Positions 12,170-26,584 of a stretch of DNA of 64,000 nt are shown here, piece by piece. The DNA is taken from assembly GCA_037954235.1 (NCBI GenBank), contig JBBMOA010000010.1:20110029-20174028 (forward strand), written 5' to 3'. Both the position numbers and the translations under genes were made by a program. The DNA is from Aulostomus chinensis (Eukaryota; Chordata; Actinopteri; Syngnathiformes; Aulostomidae). The notes beneath the pieces are model-generated. The model was not told the origin of the DNA. It was given only the letters and a program-made list of their open reading frames with translations, and did not search any database. Numbering within the stretch: position 1 is the first letter of the stretch; each line of letters opens with the position of its first letter.

Positions 12170-15100
12170 GTCCATAGGTCCAGCGCTGGCTTTCCTTAAC
12201 AGCGTGGATCAAAGTTGATATATGGATCCTTGTCCAAATACAACTCTCTGCTCTTTTTTCTTGATTTTTTTCTTTTTTTTATGTCTTGCACTGTCATTCC
12301 TGTCTTTAATGATCTGGAACAAGAAGGATGAACCTGTTCCCCTCTTTTTTTGATACAATCACGATGAGCCATGGCTTTACGGCTTGTGTGGCACAGGCTG
12401 TTAAAAGACAGTGCTTCAAAAGTGCCTTCCTGCCCTCTCCCACTGTACACAGATATCAGCAGAGCAGTGAGCGAGTACCTCAGTGTGCATTAAATTGTCT
12501 ACAATTGCAGTAATTATCTTGGAGTCCAAAACCTTTCAGTGCGCCTCCGTGTTTCTTCATCTGTGTATCTCTCCTTGCCAGTGTTGGAAAGAACATTCAC
12601 TTAAGTGAAATTCTCAGGAAACTATTATTTGCTTAAGTATCTATAGTTTATTTTTCTTGTTTTTTTTTTTTCCCCCCGGGGAAGTCACAGTTTCAGATTC
12701 TCAAGCTCATAAAAAAAACATTAAAAAAAACCTTACACATATGGATGGGTATATTTTATAGCCCTATCTTGATAAGCTACAATGGATATTTTTCTTTCAT
12801 CAGTTCAGTTCTTATACAACCTCGAGAACCCTTATATTTCGTATTCTCCATCATAGCTGCATTGTTCAAGGTGTAAGTGTGTAAGATATTAAGAGTGGGA
12901 AAAAATGCTGTGTTAAACATGTTACTTCAGATCAGACCGCTTCACTTAACTCTCTCTGCTCTCAACTGCAACTGTTTCCAGCCACGACAGACGGTAGCTG
13001 TTTTAAGAGAAAACCCTCTCATGAACTCACTCTTGTTCCATCTAACCCCGCACCAAACAGCAGACAGTTCCTGAATGTAATAGAGCACTTATCGGCTTAA
13101 GTTTCAGATATTCATCCAAAGTAGTTGGTGGGCGAAAAGGAACAAATTAACCATTTTGAATAAATCTTTTTAATGTTTGGAACGTATCGGGTCATCCTGT
13201 CCAGCCTACTGACTTTCTCATTCTCAAAACTGGACATGCCTACTCTACGATGTGCCTGCCATTATGTTAGGTGATGTGCTGAATGCACTGGGAGCAGGAC
13301 AACATATGAATGAGTGAGGACTGATTGAATTGAAAAGAGTAAGGCGGTTTATAGGGGCTATCCATAGAATACAACTTTGGACTGGGCCCACTGGAAAGCC
13401 GCACTGGAGGAGATTACATAACATGTAAACCCCTCTGTGAGAGCGTAGGTTTGATTTTGGCATTGGTAGGGACATAAAGCTCTCCACAGGGGCACCTGGA
13501 AGAAGATCTATTTTGTATTTATGACCACAATATCACAACACCTACAGCTGATCGAACAAGCCAATGATCTTAATCAGGGGAAGAAATAAAAACATATTTA
13601 GGGACTGACAAAAAGACAAGTTTTTTAGTCTATACTGAGTGGGCTTGATGCAAAAAGGGCAAAGGTGACATCCCTGCCGAGAACAATAAGCTCCATCAAA
13701 TATTGAAAGAGGGTGTGAAAGTCGCTGTATTTTTTTTTTATTTTCCACGACTTTTTTTTTTGTACTTTAAATAAAGGCTGAAAACGTAAAGGAGCATTTG
13801 ATGTTTTGGCTAAAATGTAATAGTTTGTGGGTTGTTGTTGTTTTTTTAAATGGACTTTTCAAATAAGAATTCCTTGAAGCCAAACCACCATAAAAGTGTA
13901 GATTGCTTGGGTATTTTGTTTTACATTAAAACTATTATGCACACAGAAGCCGAACAAACAGTGAGGTTGATGCACACCCCAAGCGGGAGAGTTCAGCTCT
14001 GGGTGTGTGAGAGGAGGAGGGAGAGGACTCGCAGTACGCCATCACCGTCAAAGGGACAGTAACGTGGGAGCTTATTGATACTCTGCTAATCCCAGTCACT
14101 GTGCACTTGACCTCTCTAAACTCTTGAAGAGAGATCACGCTAGTCCTTGCTTGCTGGCTGCTCAACATCCACGCTACTGCCGCCTGTGGGCTCAGTGTGT
14201 TTGTGTGTTTCCGCCTCCATGTAATCGGTGCGTTGGAGCGCTGGTCTTGGTCCAGCTAATTCTCCTCCGCATTGTCTGGTCGGTCCAGCCTTGGGTTGAA
14301 AATCTGTTAATATATCAGTTTTCAGTACTATGACTGAATGAAAAAAATTAATGGACTAGACACTGATTTACAGCAGTAATATTGGCGGAGACAATGCAGT
14401 AGTGTCTGAATATTGGTGAGGACATGTCCTTACCGTCCCTACCCGATCCTACGCTCTATCCCTTCTGTCGATCTGGGACATCAAAAAGAACAAGAAATCA
14501 CTGTAGTATCACAAGTATTACAGCTCTAAAAGATTCTATAAATTTACATATATTAACTAGAAGGAACCGGTACTGTGAAAAGAGTTACAAAACAGACCTA
14601 AAAGGGCTGTGGATTCTCAGCCATCAGGTGGACATAAACTTGTAACTGCTGTGGTTCCAGCTTGTTTCGTTGGCGCTTGCGTTGACAGAACACTTATTTT
14701 GAATGCTGTGGTGAACCTCTGTGACATGTGAGTATTTTGAAGGTTTGTTTTCGCTGCTTATTGTTAGCATATGCGGACCTATAGTATACTGAAGTGTCCA
14801 CGAGCAAGACTCTGAGTATGCATCTGGCATCTGAGCTCTTATTGGGGGATGGAATAAAAAAAAAAAGACTTCCAGTAGTTCGAGACAAACTCCCTTCCAG
14901 AGAAAAATGATATCGTGTCCTATATTTCATGAGTCCATCTGTTTGTATACAATTTACACTGAATCCTGATCCAGAATCTTTGAGGAACACCTTTTTTGGG
15001 CACAAAGCAATGACTTGCCAGCTCTAAAAATGAAATTGCCTATTGCCGGCATCTGTAGTGCTTTGACTCGATGAACAAATTAATAAATATTTATACAGTA

Positions 15101-15204
15101 GAACACAAACTAAACATTAGCAGAGCAGCACAGAGATCCATCATAGATGCTTTTGAGGGTAAGCTGCAGGCTTCTGTTCAATCAACACCTTATAACCACA
15201 CACT

Positions 15205-15208
<4 letters not shown>

Positions 15209-15282
<74 letters not shown>
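15209..15282 (+). repeat. (CA)n microsatellite
   Basis: Uninterrupted CA dinucleotides over about 74 bp, among the longest in the window. Confidence 0.95.
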
Positions 15283-15283
<1 letters not shown>

Positions 15284-15926
15284 GACAATACAGTGATAAA
15301 TTCCAAGCACCCTGATATATTGCAGCCACAAGTCAGTGAGGTGGCTCTGAGTGAGTCACTTGGTAACACCCACCTGACACATACACCCTCCTCCACAAAC
15401 ACACGAACACAATGCACACGCTTGTACGTGCTCACATACACACTCATACACACACACACACGCACACACCTGACGTAATGTTTGATGGAGTTGACACCAT
15501 GGCAACAGAGCTGTGACTCTTGCTGTCCTGTGAGTGGACTGAAGCTGTGGAGGAGGGAGGAGGAAGCTACCAGCTAGCACAGCTTCTCCAGTGCGGCTAT
15601 TATTATTCCCCATCTCTCTTTTCTTTTCCCCTTTCACCACAACACCCTGTTATCTGCATGGTGTTTCTCTTTGTTGTTGTTGTTGTCATTTTAACTGCAT
15701 TGTAAAGGCTCCGAAAAGGAGACCTCAAACGGGGAAGTAGAGGAGGCATCAGCTGCACCTCCTGATGCATCATCAGAGTAACCGCGTTCTGGTTGATACA
15801 TCTTTTTGTTGACTTTTTTTAACATAACAATCACACAACAGACAACATGATGTGGCTATTTGTAAGTTACATTTGATTTACCTCACAGTTTTGTATTCTT
15901 GCTAATTCTGGACTTAGGTAAAGTGA

Positions 15927-15930
<4 letters not shown>

Positions 15931-15980
<50 letters not shown>
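15931..15980 (+). repeat. (TG)n microsatellite
   Basis: Uninterrupted TG dinucleotides over about 50 bp. Confidence 0.95.
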
Positions 15981-15981
<1 letters not shown>

Positions 15982-16399
15982 TTGTGTATGTGGGGTGGGG
16001 AGGGGGCACAGGTGGACAGGTCTCACAAAGAGCATCTGTAAGAGATTTACTGCCTGCAGAGACAGATGGCGGAGAGACAAGGAGAAAGAAGAAGAAAAAA
16101 ATGGGAAGAGGGAGGTGCAGTGCAGGTGAATTGGATTTTAGTCTCCTGAAGCATTTCACAGTCTGATTGTCAGTGTTTGTTAACATACACACACTCAAAG
16201 ACACAGTGTGAAAGTGTGGGAAACGTGGCTGTTGACAGTAGAAGTTCATCTGAGTTAAGTTGCCCTCCCTTCCTCTCCTTCTTTTGTGTACGATCCAAGC
16301 GCGAGCTGTGAAAGGTGAACTTGCAGCCTGCTGTGGATAAATTATGTGTGACATGTTTAGCTGCGCTGCCTTACATGGAGACGGGTGTATCTGAATCCA

Positions 16400-16653
16400 G
16401 TAAGGCGCTGCCAAGAGGAAGGGAAAGAGAGAGAGAGAGAGGGAGAGAGGGAGTGAAGGACATGGAGGGAGGAAGAGGAGGAGGAGGAAGGAAAAGAGGC
16501 AGGGGAGGGAGGAAAGTGAAGGAAAAAGGAGGGAGGGAGGAGGGGACAGTGACGGAGAGGGAGTGCAAGAGAGGAGTGCCGCGAAGCAAGCATGAGGTTT
16601 TCACTTTCCATTCTCCCCTCAGCAGCAGTCAGATGAGTCCTTGCAGAGATACA
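16400..16653 (+). other. Purine-rich block ending in a splice donor; candidate 5' exon (speculative)
   Basis: About 150 bp of almost pure GA-rich sequence (16415-16570) is followed by ordinary sequence and AGATACA|GTAAGT at 16653/16654. The donor plus upstream purine-rich, slightly CpG-containing DNA could mark an alternative non-coding mbnl1 exon. There is no coding potential: frames through it are Arg/Glu/Gly runs. Confidence 0.2.
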
Positions 16654-16667
16654 GTAAGTCTTTGCTT

Positions 16668-16701
<34 letters not shown>

Positions 16702-19657
16702 CTGTTTGTGTGTGTGTCTGCTACTTTATGTTTGTTTGGACTGACTTTTCCCTTTTTACTCTCTCTTCTTTGTTCTTCCATATCGCTTTTTTGAAATTTT
16801 CATCCACCATCTGGATGTTGCGAGTGATGTGCCTATGTGTGATGTGTGTCCATTATACGTCTATTTGTGTGCACGTGTGTACACGAGCAATGTGCAGATG
16901 GTCACCGTGCTTCACCGCTAATGTGTAGTTGTTTCAGGCCTGGACAGCGTTAATGTGGAAAAGAGCTGAGCAGACAAAAGAATGGGTAACGTTATAGTGT
17001 TTAATGTTCCGCAGACCAGTTAGCACATATACACACTTGTGCACAGACACACTCACATTGACACACATTGCCTTTTCTGGCAGACTTGACTCTCTCTCTT
17101 CCTCGCTCTCTCCCTCACATGCTTTCCTCCTCCAGTTGGACAACACTGAAATCCCTATTGTGCAACTCCTACTGTTTACACTAAAGAGAAAAATGCATTC
17201 ACATTTATGGATGAATGAATGAATACATGTGCGCACACACACACACACACACGGGGACACACACACACACATATATGTACACCCCCCCTCCTCTATAATG
17301 ACAGGACTACTGGTGTTTACACTACAGCTGCCCTCAGGAAATGATTAAACTCCTGCGCTACCCAGGTCGTCTGACACACAAGCACGTACACACACATTAA
17401 ATCATCATTGATGTCATGTTCCAAAAATTCCGAAAGTTATTTAAATCAAATTACATCATCTTAAATAATACAAGAGTCAGAGAGATGGAGATTTTCAGTT
17501 GTTGATTGGGTGGTAGGCTAGCAGCTACATGATAGATTTATAGAGGGCCATTCTTAACCTGAGGCACCATTTTTCAGGGAAAATTAACATCGTAAACAGA
17601 CTCCCCCTGAAAACATGGTGTTTTTATATTTCGAGGAAAAGCAGCATTGCAGAAAAGGACTGCTGTTTACTTTGAACTAAAAGTTCCATGTGGTTCTGAA
17701 TGCTTGTCAATTAATCTCGACATCACTCTCACGACATGCACTCATTTGCCTCATTTCAACGTGGTTTGGACACCTGCAATGTGCTGTACACAGAATAAGT
17801 GGGATCAGAGAGTCTGTGATGCACCTTTTCTTACACATACCTCACAGTTTTATGATTAAAAAGGTGTCACTTTGATAATATTTTGTGAGTTCATCCAAAA
17901 TGAAATGTGTCCCTGCAGGACATCAAGCTCCGCGTCGCTTCGTTTGCCAGTTTTATATTTGCATCAGATGTACCTCAAGTTGCAGATGCTCCAGGGGCAA
18001 GGCAGAGAGGTGTTAAATGGGTCCAGTTCCTCTTCTCCCTGTCACTCTGTCTCAGTGAAGAGTGAGACAATAATGAAGGAAAAAGGTGAAAGCATGAAGA
18101 CAATTTCAGTCAAGTTGCAGGGCAACAAAAATTCCTGATAAAAGATGTAGCATGAGCACTTGTGTGATGTCATTATCCCCTGAATTGACACTCCAGCACA
18201 GACAATAATATTCCCTCTGTTCTTTCAAGCATATGCCCCCTTCTCACCCACTAATCTCAACACCTCCACTTTCTCACTCTTCTATATCTTTGTTTCTCTC
18301 CGAATCCATCTGTCTCTTTCCATGCGTCTTGGTTTTTTTTTTTTTAAACGACTCCCTCAGTGTTTCCGTCTGACTTGTAGTGGGTTGAAAAAGCTTCTCA
18401 GCAGATCAGAGCAGGCAGATCTACAAGGTCATTAGAGTATAGAACAGCGAGATTGCAGAGAATCTCAGATACAGTCTGAATTGCACAGCGCGCACACACA
18501 CAGTTCTCTCTTAACAACTGTGTGTGTGTGTGTTTGAGAGAGAGAAAGCAAGAGAGAGAGAGAACGACAGAACAAGGGTGGGACAGGGAGAAGATGCACG
18601 GTTAGCTGCCATTGAATGTGTTAAATTAAAAAAGAAAAAGAACCATAAATCCATTCTGTCGCCTAAATTTTCTTTCTATCCTTCAGCTCATCTGTCCTTT
18701 CAAAGTGATGTCATTTACCTGTTGTCCTCAGCGGGCAGAGCATTCTGTTGAATGCAGATGAGTTAGGTTTTGTGCTTGTGAGGAAAAAAAAAAATCGAAC
18801 AAACAAAAAAAAAACTACATTAGTGTGCGCGCGGATAATGACGCGAGAACGCCTTCTAGCTGATTTACATGACTAAATTACCAAGAAAAGGAAAAGTAGG
18901 TTGGAAAGCTGTTCAAGGTGACAACAGGAGAAGGTGAGTGGAGATGACTTTGAGTTGTAGCGCACATCAGACATTCAACATGTAACTGGGGTGTTGAGAG
19001 TCAGTTACTTCAAATTGTTGGGGGGATACTTTGAGGCCATTTGGCAAGTGGCAAGAATCACAGTCACTCAGTCAATGGTGTATGATTGCTATTTTCCCTG
19101 CAGTCTGCAAAGCTGTCACAGGACTAATGCACACTAGTGCAAGATGTAATCTTTAGTAAATACAGTTTGCTTCACAGAGTAGCCCACTGTGATTTCCACA
19201 GATTAAGGTGTCAAACTGAATCACTGGTCATAGACAGCTGAGGAGTATAGATTATCCCCTGTTTTCCCTCATGTTGCTCTGGTGGAGACCGCCCTCTTAG
19301 AAAAATGACCAGAAACACTGAAAAATGGCTGACTCCCGCAACGACTGAGGATTAAGTGACAAATGCCCTCTAGTGGCAGTAGTAATTATGACTTGAATCA
19401 GCTAAACCTCCATATATAGCGAGGAAGTAAGTGTAGGAATGAATGCTGGCTAGACAGAGGGATCACTCTTTGTTTCCTGTATCCAACCAACAGTTTCACA
19501 TTTTATTCTGCAGCCATTAAAAAACAAAACAAAACAAAACCTAAATCATGATCATTTCCTAAAGTTAAATTCACGTTACATGACCTTCAAAGTGATCAGA
19601 TTGCAGTGTTCAAATGTCAAGACCCATTGTCCTGAACTTGGAATCTTAAAGTTGTGG

Positions 19658-19692
<35 letters not shown>

Positions 19693-20188
19693 TGACTGAG
19701 GTCATGCATGACAAGATAATTCACCAGAAGGGTCCTCTGATCAGTCTGTCTGGTCCTCAAACCAGGCTTTGAGACAAAAACACATACGAGAAGTCCCACA
19801 GCATATAAGGCAATAGTATGAGTGTGAGACAAGCTCTTTGGTTTCAAAAATGGATGTCTTTGAGAAATATCCGAGCCAAGATATTGAGGGAAAAACAAGC
19901 GTGAAGGAATGGATTGGGACACTTTACAGCCAACAATTCATGTTGCAAATAAAACAAACTGAACTTACATGAGTAACGATTTACTTGAGTCACTGTATCT
20001 GACACTTTGATAACAGGGAAATGTCAATGTGTGTTTATCCATTGGAATATTTGAACCAAACTGGTCACACAAACTAGTGTTTACATAGCCAGGATTTTTT
20101 GTTGTTGTTGAGAACATTAAATGCCTTGCTCTGTTCATGTTTATGACATTTTTGATTTGGTCCCAGACTATTCTTTTTAAATGATGGA
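16654..20188. other. Non-coding stretch
   Basis: TG/CA microsatellites at 16673-16718, 17231-17276 and 19660-19688. No exon, RNA gene or transposon was recognised. Confidence 0.5.
19660..19688 (+). repeat. (CA)n microsatellite
   Basis: About 29 bp of CA repeat. Confidence 0.9.
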
Positions 20189-20390
20189 CATCCATCCATC
20201 CATTTTCTTCTGTTTATCCTGTTAAGGGTCGCGGGGGGTGGGGCCTATCCCAGTGGCTTTCGGGGGAGAGGCAGGGTTCATCCCTGACAGGTCACCAGTC
20301 CATCACAGGGCCAACACATAGAGACAGACAATCATTCACACTCACAGTCACACCTACGGTCAATTTAGAGTATCAGTCAGCCTCGTCCCA
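20189..20390 (-). mobile_element. SINE-like repeat, copy 2, truncated
   Basis: Starts with the (ATCC)n tail and matches copy 1 through ACATAGAGACAGACAA and CAATTTAGAGTATC, then homology stops at CCTCGTCCCA. The tRNA-like head is missing, so it is truncated at its 5' end on the minus strand. No target duplication was found. Confidence 0.8.
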
Positions 20391-23300
20391 TGAGGGATAT
20401 CATTTCCTAAAATCATTCTAAAAATGTTAGTTCAGGTAAAAGATTTTTGATCAAAAATCCTTCATGTTCAACATCCTTAAAATGTTGGTCTCATTTTCAT
20501 TGGACCATTCAGTGATTGCTGGGAATGGCCTATTTGAACCGGCGGAATTGAGCAAAATGCTGCCGGCTGCAGTTCTTCAAATCGTCTCATGAGGCTCCGG
20601 ATTTGATTCAGTCACTTTTCCATAATAAAGGGTGTGGCCTTTTTGATCGGAAACTGGAAGGGCATCATATTAGTCAGATATGGGCAACTGTTTATGTCAG
20701 TTTTCCTCTTCTGTTTCATCAACTCAACCAAATATGGTTTCCTCCTATTGCAAAAACCCAGGATGGCAACAGCTTAAACTCGAGGCATCGAAGTGGTTCT
20801 CCACTAACCAAAAGATTGATGTCACACTTATTGTACAGCCTATGATTTGAATCCAAACCAGTTCTTTCCTGAAACCTAAACAAGTGAGTTTGTATCTAAA
20901 CTTAGCTAGCCTCATATGGCGTAGATACAGTACATTACTTGTCATAAAACATTATTTGTCAACTTGTAACATTTCCCTGTGCTAACATAGGAAACATGCT
21001 TATGGGTCAGAGTAAATGTCCCTCGTGGTTGTTTGAGTTGGAGGACACACATGAGAAGTCAGAGATTATACACTTCATGTGCATGTAGCTGTTATTTGGA
21101 AAAATTTCTTCCAGGGAACATTCAGTCCTTTGGTATTTCCTGATTTGATCAAAAACCCCAGACTGTGGAATGACAAAAATTCACAGGAGGCCAATTCGTT
21201 AGTATTAATCATCTTCATGTATTGAGTTTCATAACCTTTGCAACCAATTTTCAGCTTAATCGGTGATCATCATCATCAAAGATTTTCCTTGGCTTGGGTT
21301 TGTCCTGTTTTAGTCTTGCTGCCTTTATAGGTTCTCTAGCTGCCGTTGCTGTGAGGAAACTTACCACCTTTCCCTGCCCCTAAACACTGATAATCCACAG
21401 ACCACCTGGACCTGCCCTCTGTCTACCTGTCTGTCCAGCTGTCCTGCCAATTTATCGTTCCAGACTGAAATGGCAGACAGTTTAAGTGTAAGAAGGAAGG
21501 ACTTTGCGTGTAATTTGTATTTTTATGCTTTATGTATTTGTATTCCAACTTCCAGAACTCAGTTGCAGCGTTGTCGCAAATCCTGTAAAATATTGCACTG
21601 AGAAGAAAAGGAATGTCTTAGCTTCGGGTCTCACTGCAGGAGCTGCAGAAGTGTAGACAAGCACGGTCCCGCACTGGACTCATGCTCATCACGGTACTCG
21701 AGGTGGACGTATTAGCATGGGGGCCTGTGCGCTAGTGTCTGCAGTATGTCCCTTAAGGGGAGTGAGGGTTACTTCACACTGGACTGTGACTGCTGGCGAC
21801 TGGCGCGCATGCTGGTTGCTCATGTTGCTGGACATTCAAAGGATTATACACTAACAATGATGCATGACTAAGATGAGAATGCATTAGCTTTTCACTAGCA
21901 TTCACTGCTTTCCCTATCTTCCACCTACATCTACACCCCTGTCTCAGTTTCCTACCTTTCTCTCTTTATTTGTCTAATTCTCTCTGTTTTCCAGTCTTAC
22001 TCAATTTACCCTCTCACCCACTCTAACATACCTATATATATTCTCATACACACATCTCCTCCATTGCTATTCCTGAGAGGAGCAGACTGGTCTGGCAGTG
22101 GGTTGTTTTATGTCTATGAACTCAATGACACCCTCGCTGCCACTGCATTACACCACACCAGCACTTCCACAGCCTGCAGAGAGGATGGGAGTGAAATAGG
22201 TGTGAAATCAAATCAAATAAAAATGGAGTTAAAAAAACAAAAAAAACAAAAAAAAAAACTGGTATGAACAAAATGTAGGTTTGCTTTTTCTGTGCAATGC
22301 ATACAAATACATAATGTAACCGTGTATCTGGCACATGTTACCTCACATCCCTATTCATGCTAGTGTCTACATGCTCTCCCTGTCTCTGTGTGCATGTCAG
22401 GCTATTTAAACACTTGCGCTGATATCACAGTGCAGACGACAGTTTGCACACGTGCCACTTGACTGCCCTCGCCATCACCCTCCCCTCTGTTTGTCTCACA
22501 GCTGAACGAGGGAGTCGGTGTATGTATGTGTGTGTGTGCTCGCATGTGTGTGTGAGATAGTGTGAGCACACGAGAGAGAGAGATAGATGATGTTGTGCAT
22601 ATGCATACATATTACTCATATGCCTGTGTCTTGAATATCAATGCACCGGTTGACCTTCCATTCATCTCTACAGTTGTATCCTCAGTAGATAATACAGATC
22701 TGCTGTCTCATGGTGCGTGGTCAATATTGAGTGTGTGTATGTGTGTGTATCCACGTCTAAGATTACACTGATGGTACAATCTGTCGAAACATTATCCCAA
22801 TAGGCTATTTTTTTTTTTCAGAAAAACAAGCACTCATCAAATCTCAACTGTGCACGGGTGGGACTGAGCTCTTGCTTGACATGTTTCACATGTGAGCCTC
22901 ATTAACATGGTTATCCCCTTGGCAAGGTATTTGAGCTCATTAATGTTGCAGAGATGTCCATCACTCTGGTTTCCTCAAGCAGTGTAAGTGGCAACACTTT
23001 TTTTTCAAAAATGTATTTATTTTTTATCAGGCTTTAGAAATGGAGCAGATTTATTGACTCTTGGAGCAATCTCTTATTTGTTGCTCACTTGGATGATATT
23101 GGATAAAGTAAAATGGGAAACTTATCCAGCACCCATTATTCATTGTCATCTGACTTAATATTTTCTTAACGAGCTAGTCCTCCTTCATTAATTATGTCAC
23201 AGTTGGATATTACCTTTACTAAAGTAAAGGAACGGCTATATTAGTTGGACCGGCTTGGACGTAAATGTTCTGTGTGGTAGGTTTAATGTTTACCAAGTTC

Positions 23301-24530
23301 ACCATCGTACTTTCACACTTAAGCACGCTAAGATTTGCAAATCGGGACCCCTCCTTTCCCGATTAATTACAATTTTTTAGGCTCTTGGGAAGTTAATTGT
23401 TAATGAACTTAAGTGGAAGCCCTTAAGTTGGGGGGGAAGTATAATTATATCAAACTGTGGCTGTTAGCACACAACAAACTAACAGAAAACATGTTTATAC
23501 TAATATTTAAAATTTACAGCAATACATAAAAGCAAATTAAAACACACATATACAGATGTAAATGGACCTGAAGCAATAGGAGTGAGTATGAAATTAGTCC
23601 TGTTTCCTTAAGTGAAAAGCATGTTGGAGGAGAAATAAAAAGGCATATACAATATTAAAATAGAGAGTTGGGGTGAATGTATTTCAGTCCATGTTCATCT
23701 AGTAGACGGGATATCAGGTAAATTGGTTTAAATACTCTGATCCTCTATTCATGCACAGCAGTGATTAAATGTACAAGTGCTGTATATCAAATGATAGGCA
23801 GACATCATCTGATAGCTGAGACACCCAGCCTAATACCACGGTTTACCTAATGTAATGTTCACGCTTAGTTCTTTTTCCCTACAAAGCAAACTGCCAAAAC
23901 ATAACATTAATGAAATGCAAAGTAATACTTATCATGCATCTGTCACGAAATTAACTTCTAAGGAAGGGATACTGTAGCTTGCATATTTAACAATAATGCA
24001 TTACAAAAAAATAAGATATCTATTCATTTGATATATTTCTACATTGTAAAATCGCTTTAATCTCCCTGTTCATCTAATATTTCACTCTAGTGAAGTGAAA
24101 GTTGTCTCACAAAAGTATTTTGCTCGGGGTTGAAATCAGGCAGAAATGGATCATAAACAGTCTGCTGTGAAATGGTGGATTTAAAGACTTAGTCGTATTA
24201 GGAACTGTATGATTAAAGTTTTTGAGACTGAGTGGGGACCTGACACCATTAACCACCCTGTCATTGTTTTACGCGTTTTCTCTGATTGCAGTAGCAATGA
24301 TGACTTTGCAGCACATTACCGTGGTGCTGCAGCATAAGGTGTGTGAACAAGGAACTGGGGGTGGGGGTGTGAGACAGCTGAGACAGTTGGTGAAAAAAAA
24401 AAAGTAAGACAGCTGCCATTATAAGATGAGTCACAGTCGCTCTGACTGGGGGCATATATGGTCCCAAAGATCCCAAAACTAAAGCAAAAATAATTAAATT
24501 AACTCAAAACAAAAAGAACACAGTCTAAAA
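20391..24530. other. Non-coding stretch
   Basis: AT-rich, with small pyrimidine-rich blocks near 21.9-22.1 kb and a minor TG tract near 22.53 kb. Nothing coding or structured was recognised. Confidence 0.5.
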
Positions 24531-26433
24531 TTAAAGCTGCAAGCAGTGTTGTTGGGGCCTGAGCCTCCGCGCAGCCGTGACCAGGCGCCAAACGCCGGCC
24601 CGAATCCAACAGTGTAATCGGCAAATCCCTGGGCCTTGTAGTTTAGGAGCTAGAAGCCTGAGTCTGATGCAGAGTGTGAGAGCAGATCTGAGAGCTGGCC
24701 CCTAGAGCTTCTCCCTTCCCTGCTCTCTCTCTGCCATCTGTGTCAGAGTAGAGAGCAGAGGAGGATTTTGCCAGTTTTAGTGTGAGAAACAACATCATAA
24801 CTCACCATATGTTGGTCAAAAGTGGAATGTAAGACCATCTCTGTATTGTTTTTTTTTGTCAGGAATTCAGTGGTGTGCTTTTTGATGGAGTGGGAGTTAT
24901 AGCGTAGATGCTACAAGCGTTTGTTTGAGAGGATGTATCATGAAGGCAGAGACGCTCCCCTTTGGTTGTCACGACAACTGACAACAAATCTCTGCCATCT
25001 GTTAGAGTGGTGAGCAGAGGAGGAACCAATTTGTAGTATGGAAATGTGTAATATCTCTGCACATGTTGCTCCAAATTGTAACACAATACCATATTTTTAT
25101 AGGGATTTTTGTCAGGAATGCAGTAGTGTTTTTTTTTAGATGCTGTGGGATGTGTAGTTCAGACGTGAGAAGCGTTTTGTTTGAGAGAATGTACCAAGAG
25201 AGGACATGGCCTCCCTATTAGTTTCCATTGAATGTGACGTGATGTGAAAAGTGTCTGCCCGACTTTGACGGCTTATAAAATGTAAACCGAGTAATTCATA
25301 TAAAAACTTTTAACAACTTTTGATCAGGACATTTTCTTGAGTAATTTGTGTAATTTTGGAACGCCCTGGGAGGAGATAGTTTTTGTTCGGGGTGCAAATT
25401 TGTCGAAAATTGGACGTTTGTGTCCAAATTGTGGACGTCCTGTTGGAGTTAGGTCATGGGTACGTGTGTATGATTTGTCCGTCTTGATGAGACGAATTAG
25501 GGCCTGAGCCCGGAGGTACTCCGTGTTTGCTCGACACACTCGCCACTTCAAAAGTTAATTTGACCCCTTAAACATGCTCAAAAACTCACCAAATTTGGTA
25601 CACACATCGAGTGCGGCGAAAAATTCAATAATTAACAAAAAAAACCAACCCACTCTACTCAATAGCGCCACCTACATACACAAAAACCCCCGCCACGGCC
25701 TGTAGGAATGTCCTACAAACATGGGACCAACACCGTTTTATTTGTCTCATCAAGACGGAACAATCACACACAGACACTCCTGACCTTACTCTAACAGAAC
25801 GTCCACAATTTGGACACGAATGTCCAATTTTGCGCAGCGAACAAACGCTATCTCCTCCTTGGTCATTAATGGTATCGCTTCCAAAACTTAATACCTGACT
25901 CTACATACTCTGCTGATTAAATCTGTTAAAAGTTTTTATAAAGCGATTTTATAAGCCCTCAAAGTGGGGGAGACACTTTTTACACTTTTCACCTTACAAT
26001 GGAGACCAATGGGGAACCTGTCTGCTCTCATGGTACATACTCTCAAACACTCGCTTCTCACATGTAAACTAAAACTCCCACAGCTTCAAAATACACACCA
26101 CTGTATTCCTGACAAAAATCACCACAAAAATATGGTATTATGCTCCACTTTTGCCCAACATATGCAGAGCTATTTGATTTTGACACACTACAAATGTCAC
26201 AATCCTCCTCTGCTCTCCACTCTGACACAGACAGCAGAGAGCAGCGGGGGAGGGGTTCTTAAAGGGCCAGCTCTCAGCTCTGCTCTCACTCTCTGATCAC
26301 ACTCAGGCTTCTCACTCCTGAACTACAAGGCCCAGGGATTTGCCAATTACACCGTTGGATTCGGACCGACGTTGGCCACCCGGCCACGGGCGCGAGGAGG
26401 CTCAAGCCCTAACAACGCTGCTTGCAGCTTTAA
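24531..26433. mobile_element. Non-autonomous inverted-repeat transposon with TTAA target site
   Basis: The ends are AGCTGCAAGCAGTGTTGTTG at 24535 and its near-perfect reverse complement ending at 26429, each flanked by TTAA (24531-24534, 26430-26433). TTAA duplications are typical of piggyBac and Kolobok-type DNA transposons. The inverted repeats run far inside: the left arm spans about 24535-25500, the right arm about 25743-26429, around a spacer of about 240 bp, so the RNA or single strand could fold into a long hairpin. The left arm has an internal direct duplication of about 260 bp (units starting at 24731 and 24992), which explains its greater length. No transposase is encoded, so it would have moved in trans. 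Superfamily assignment is by ends only. Confidence 0.75.
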
Positions 26434-26545
26434 TTATGTATACAGATGCCAAAGCTATAATCCTGTTCACCGTAGTGCTAACGTTGACATCCCTCTGGTG
26501 CCAAACAGAGAAGAGGAGGAGAAATAGAAGTCTGGATGAGATCAT

Positions 26546-26584
<39 letters not shown>

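Larger units (their letters stand above)
9987..16399. other. Non-coding stretch with repeats
   Basis: Holds poly-A runs, a CT-rich tract (12105-12169) ending near an acceptor-like CCATAG at 12177, and long CA and TG microsatellites near 15.2 and 15.9 kb. No coding exon recognised. Confidence 0.5.

Noticed and set aside
15071..15478. 135-codon frame rich in Thr-His
   Set aside because: Produced by the (CA)n microsatellite; dinucleotide repeats stay open in all frames of this kind.
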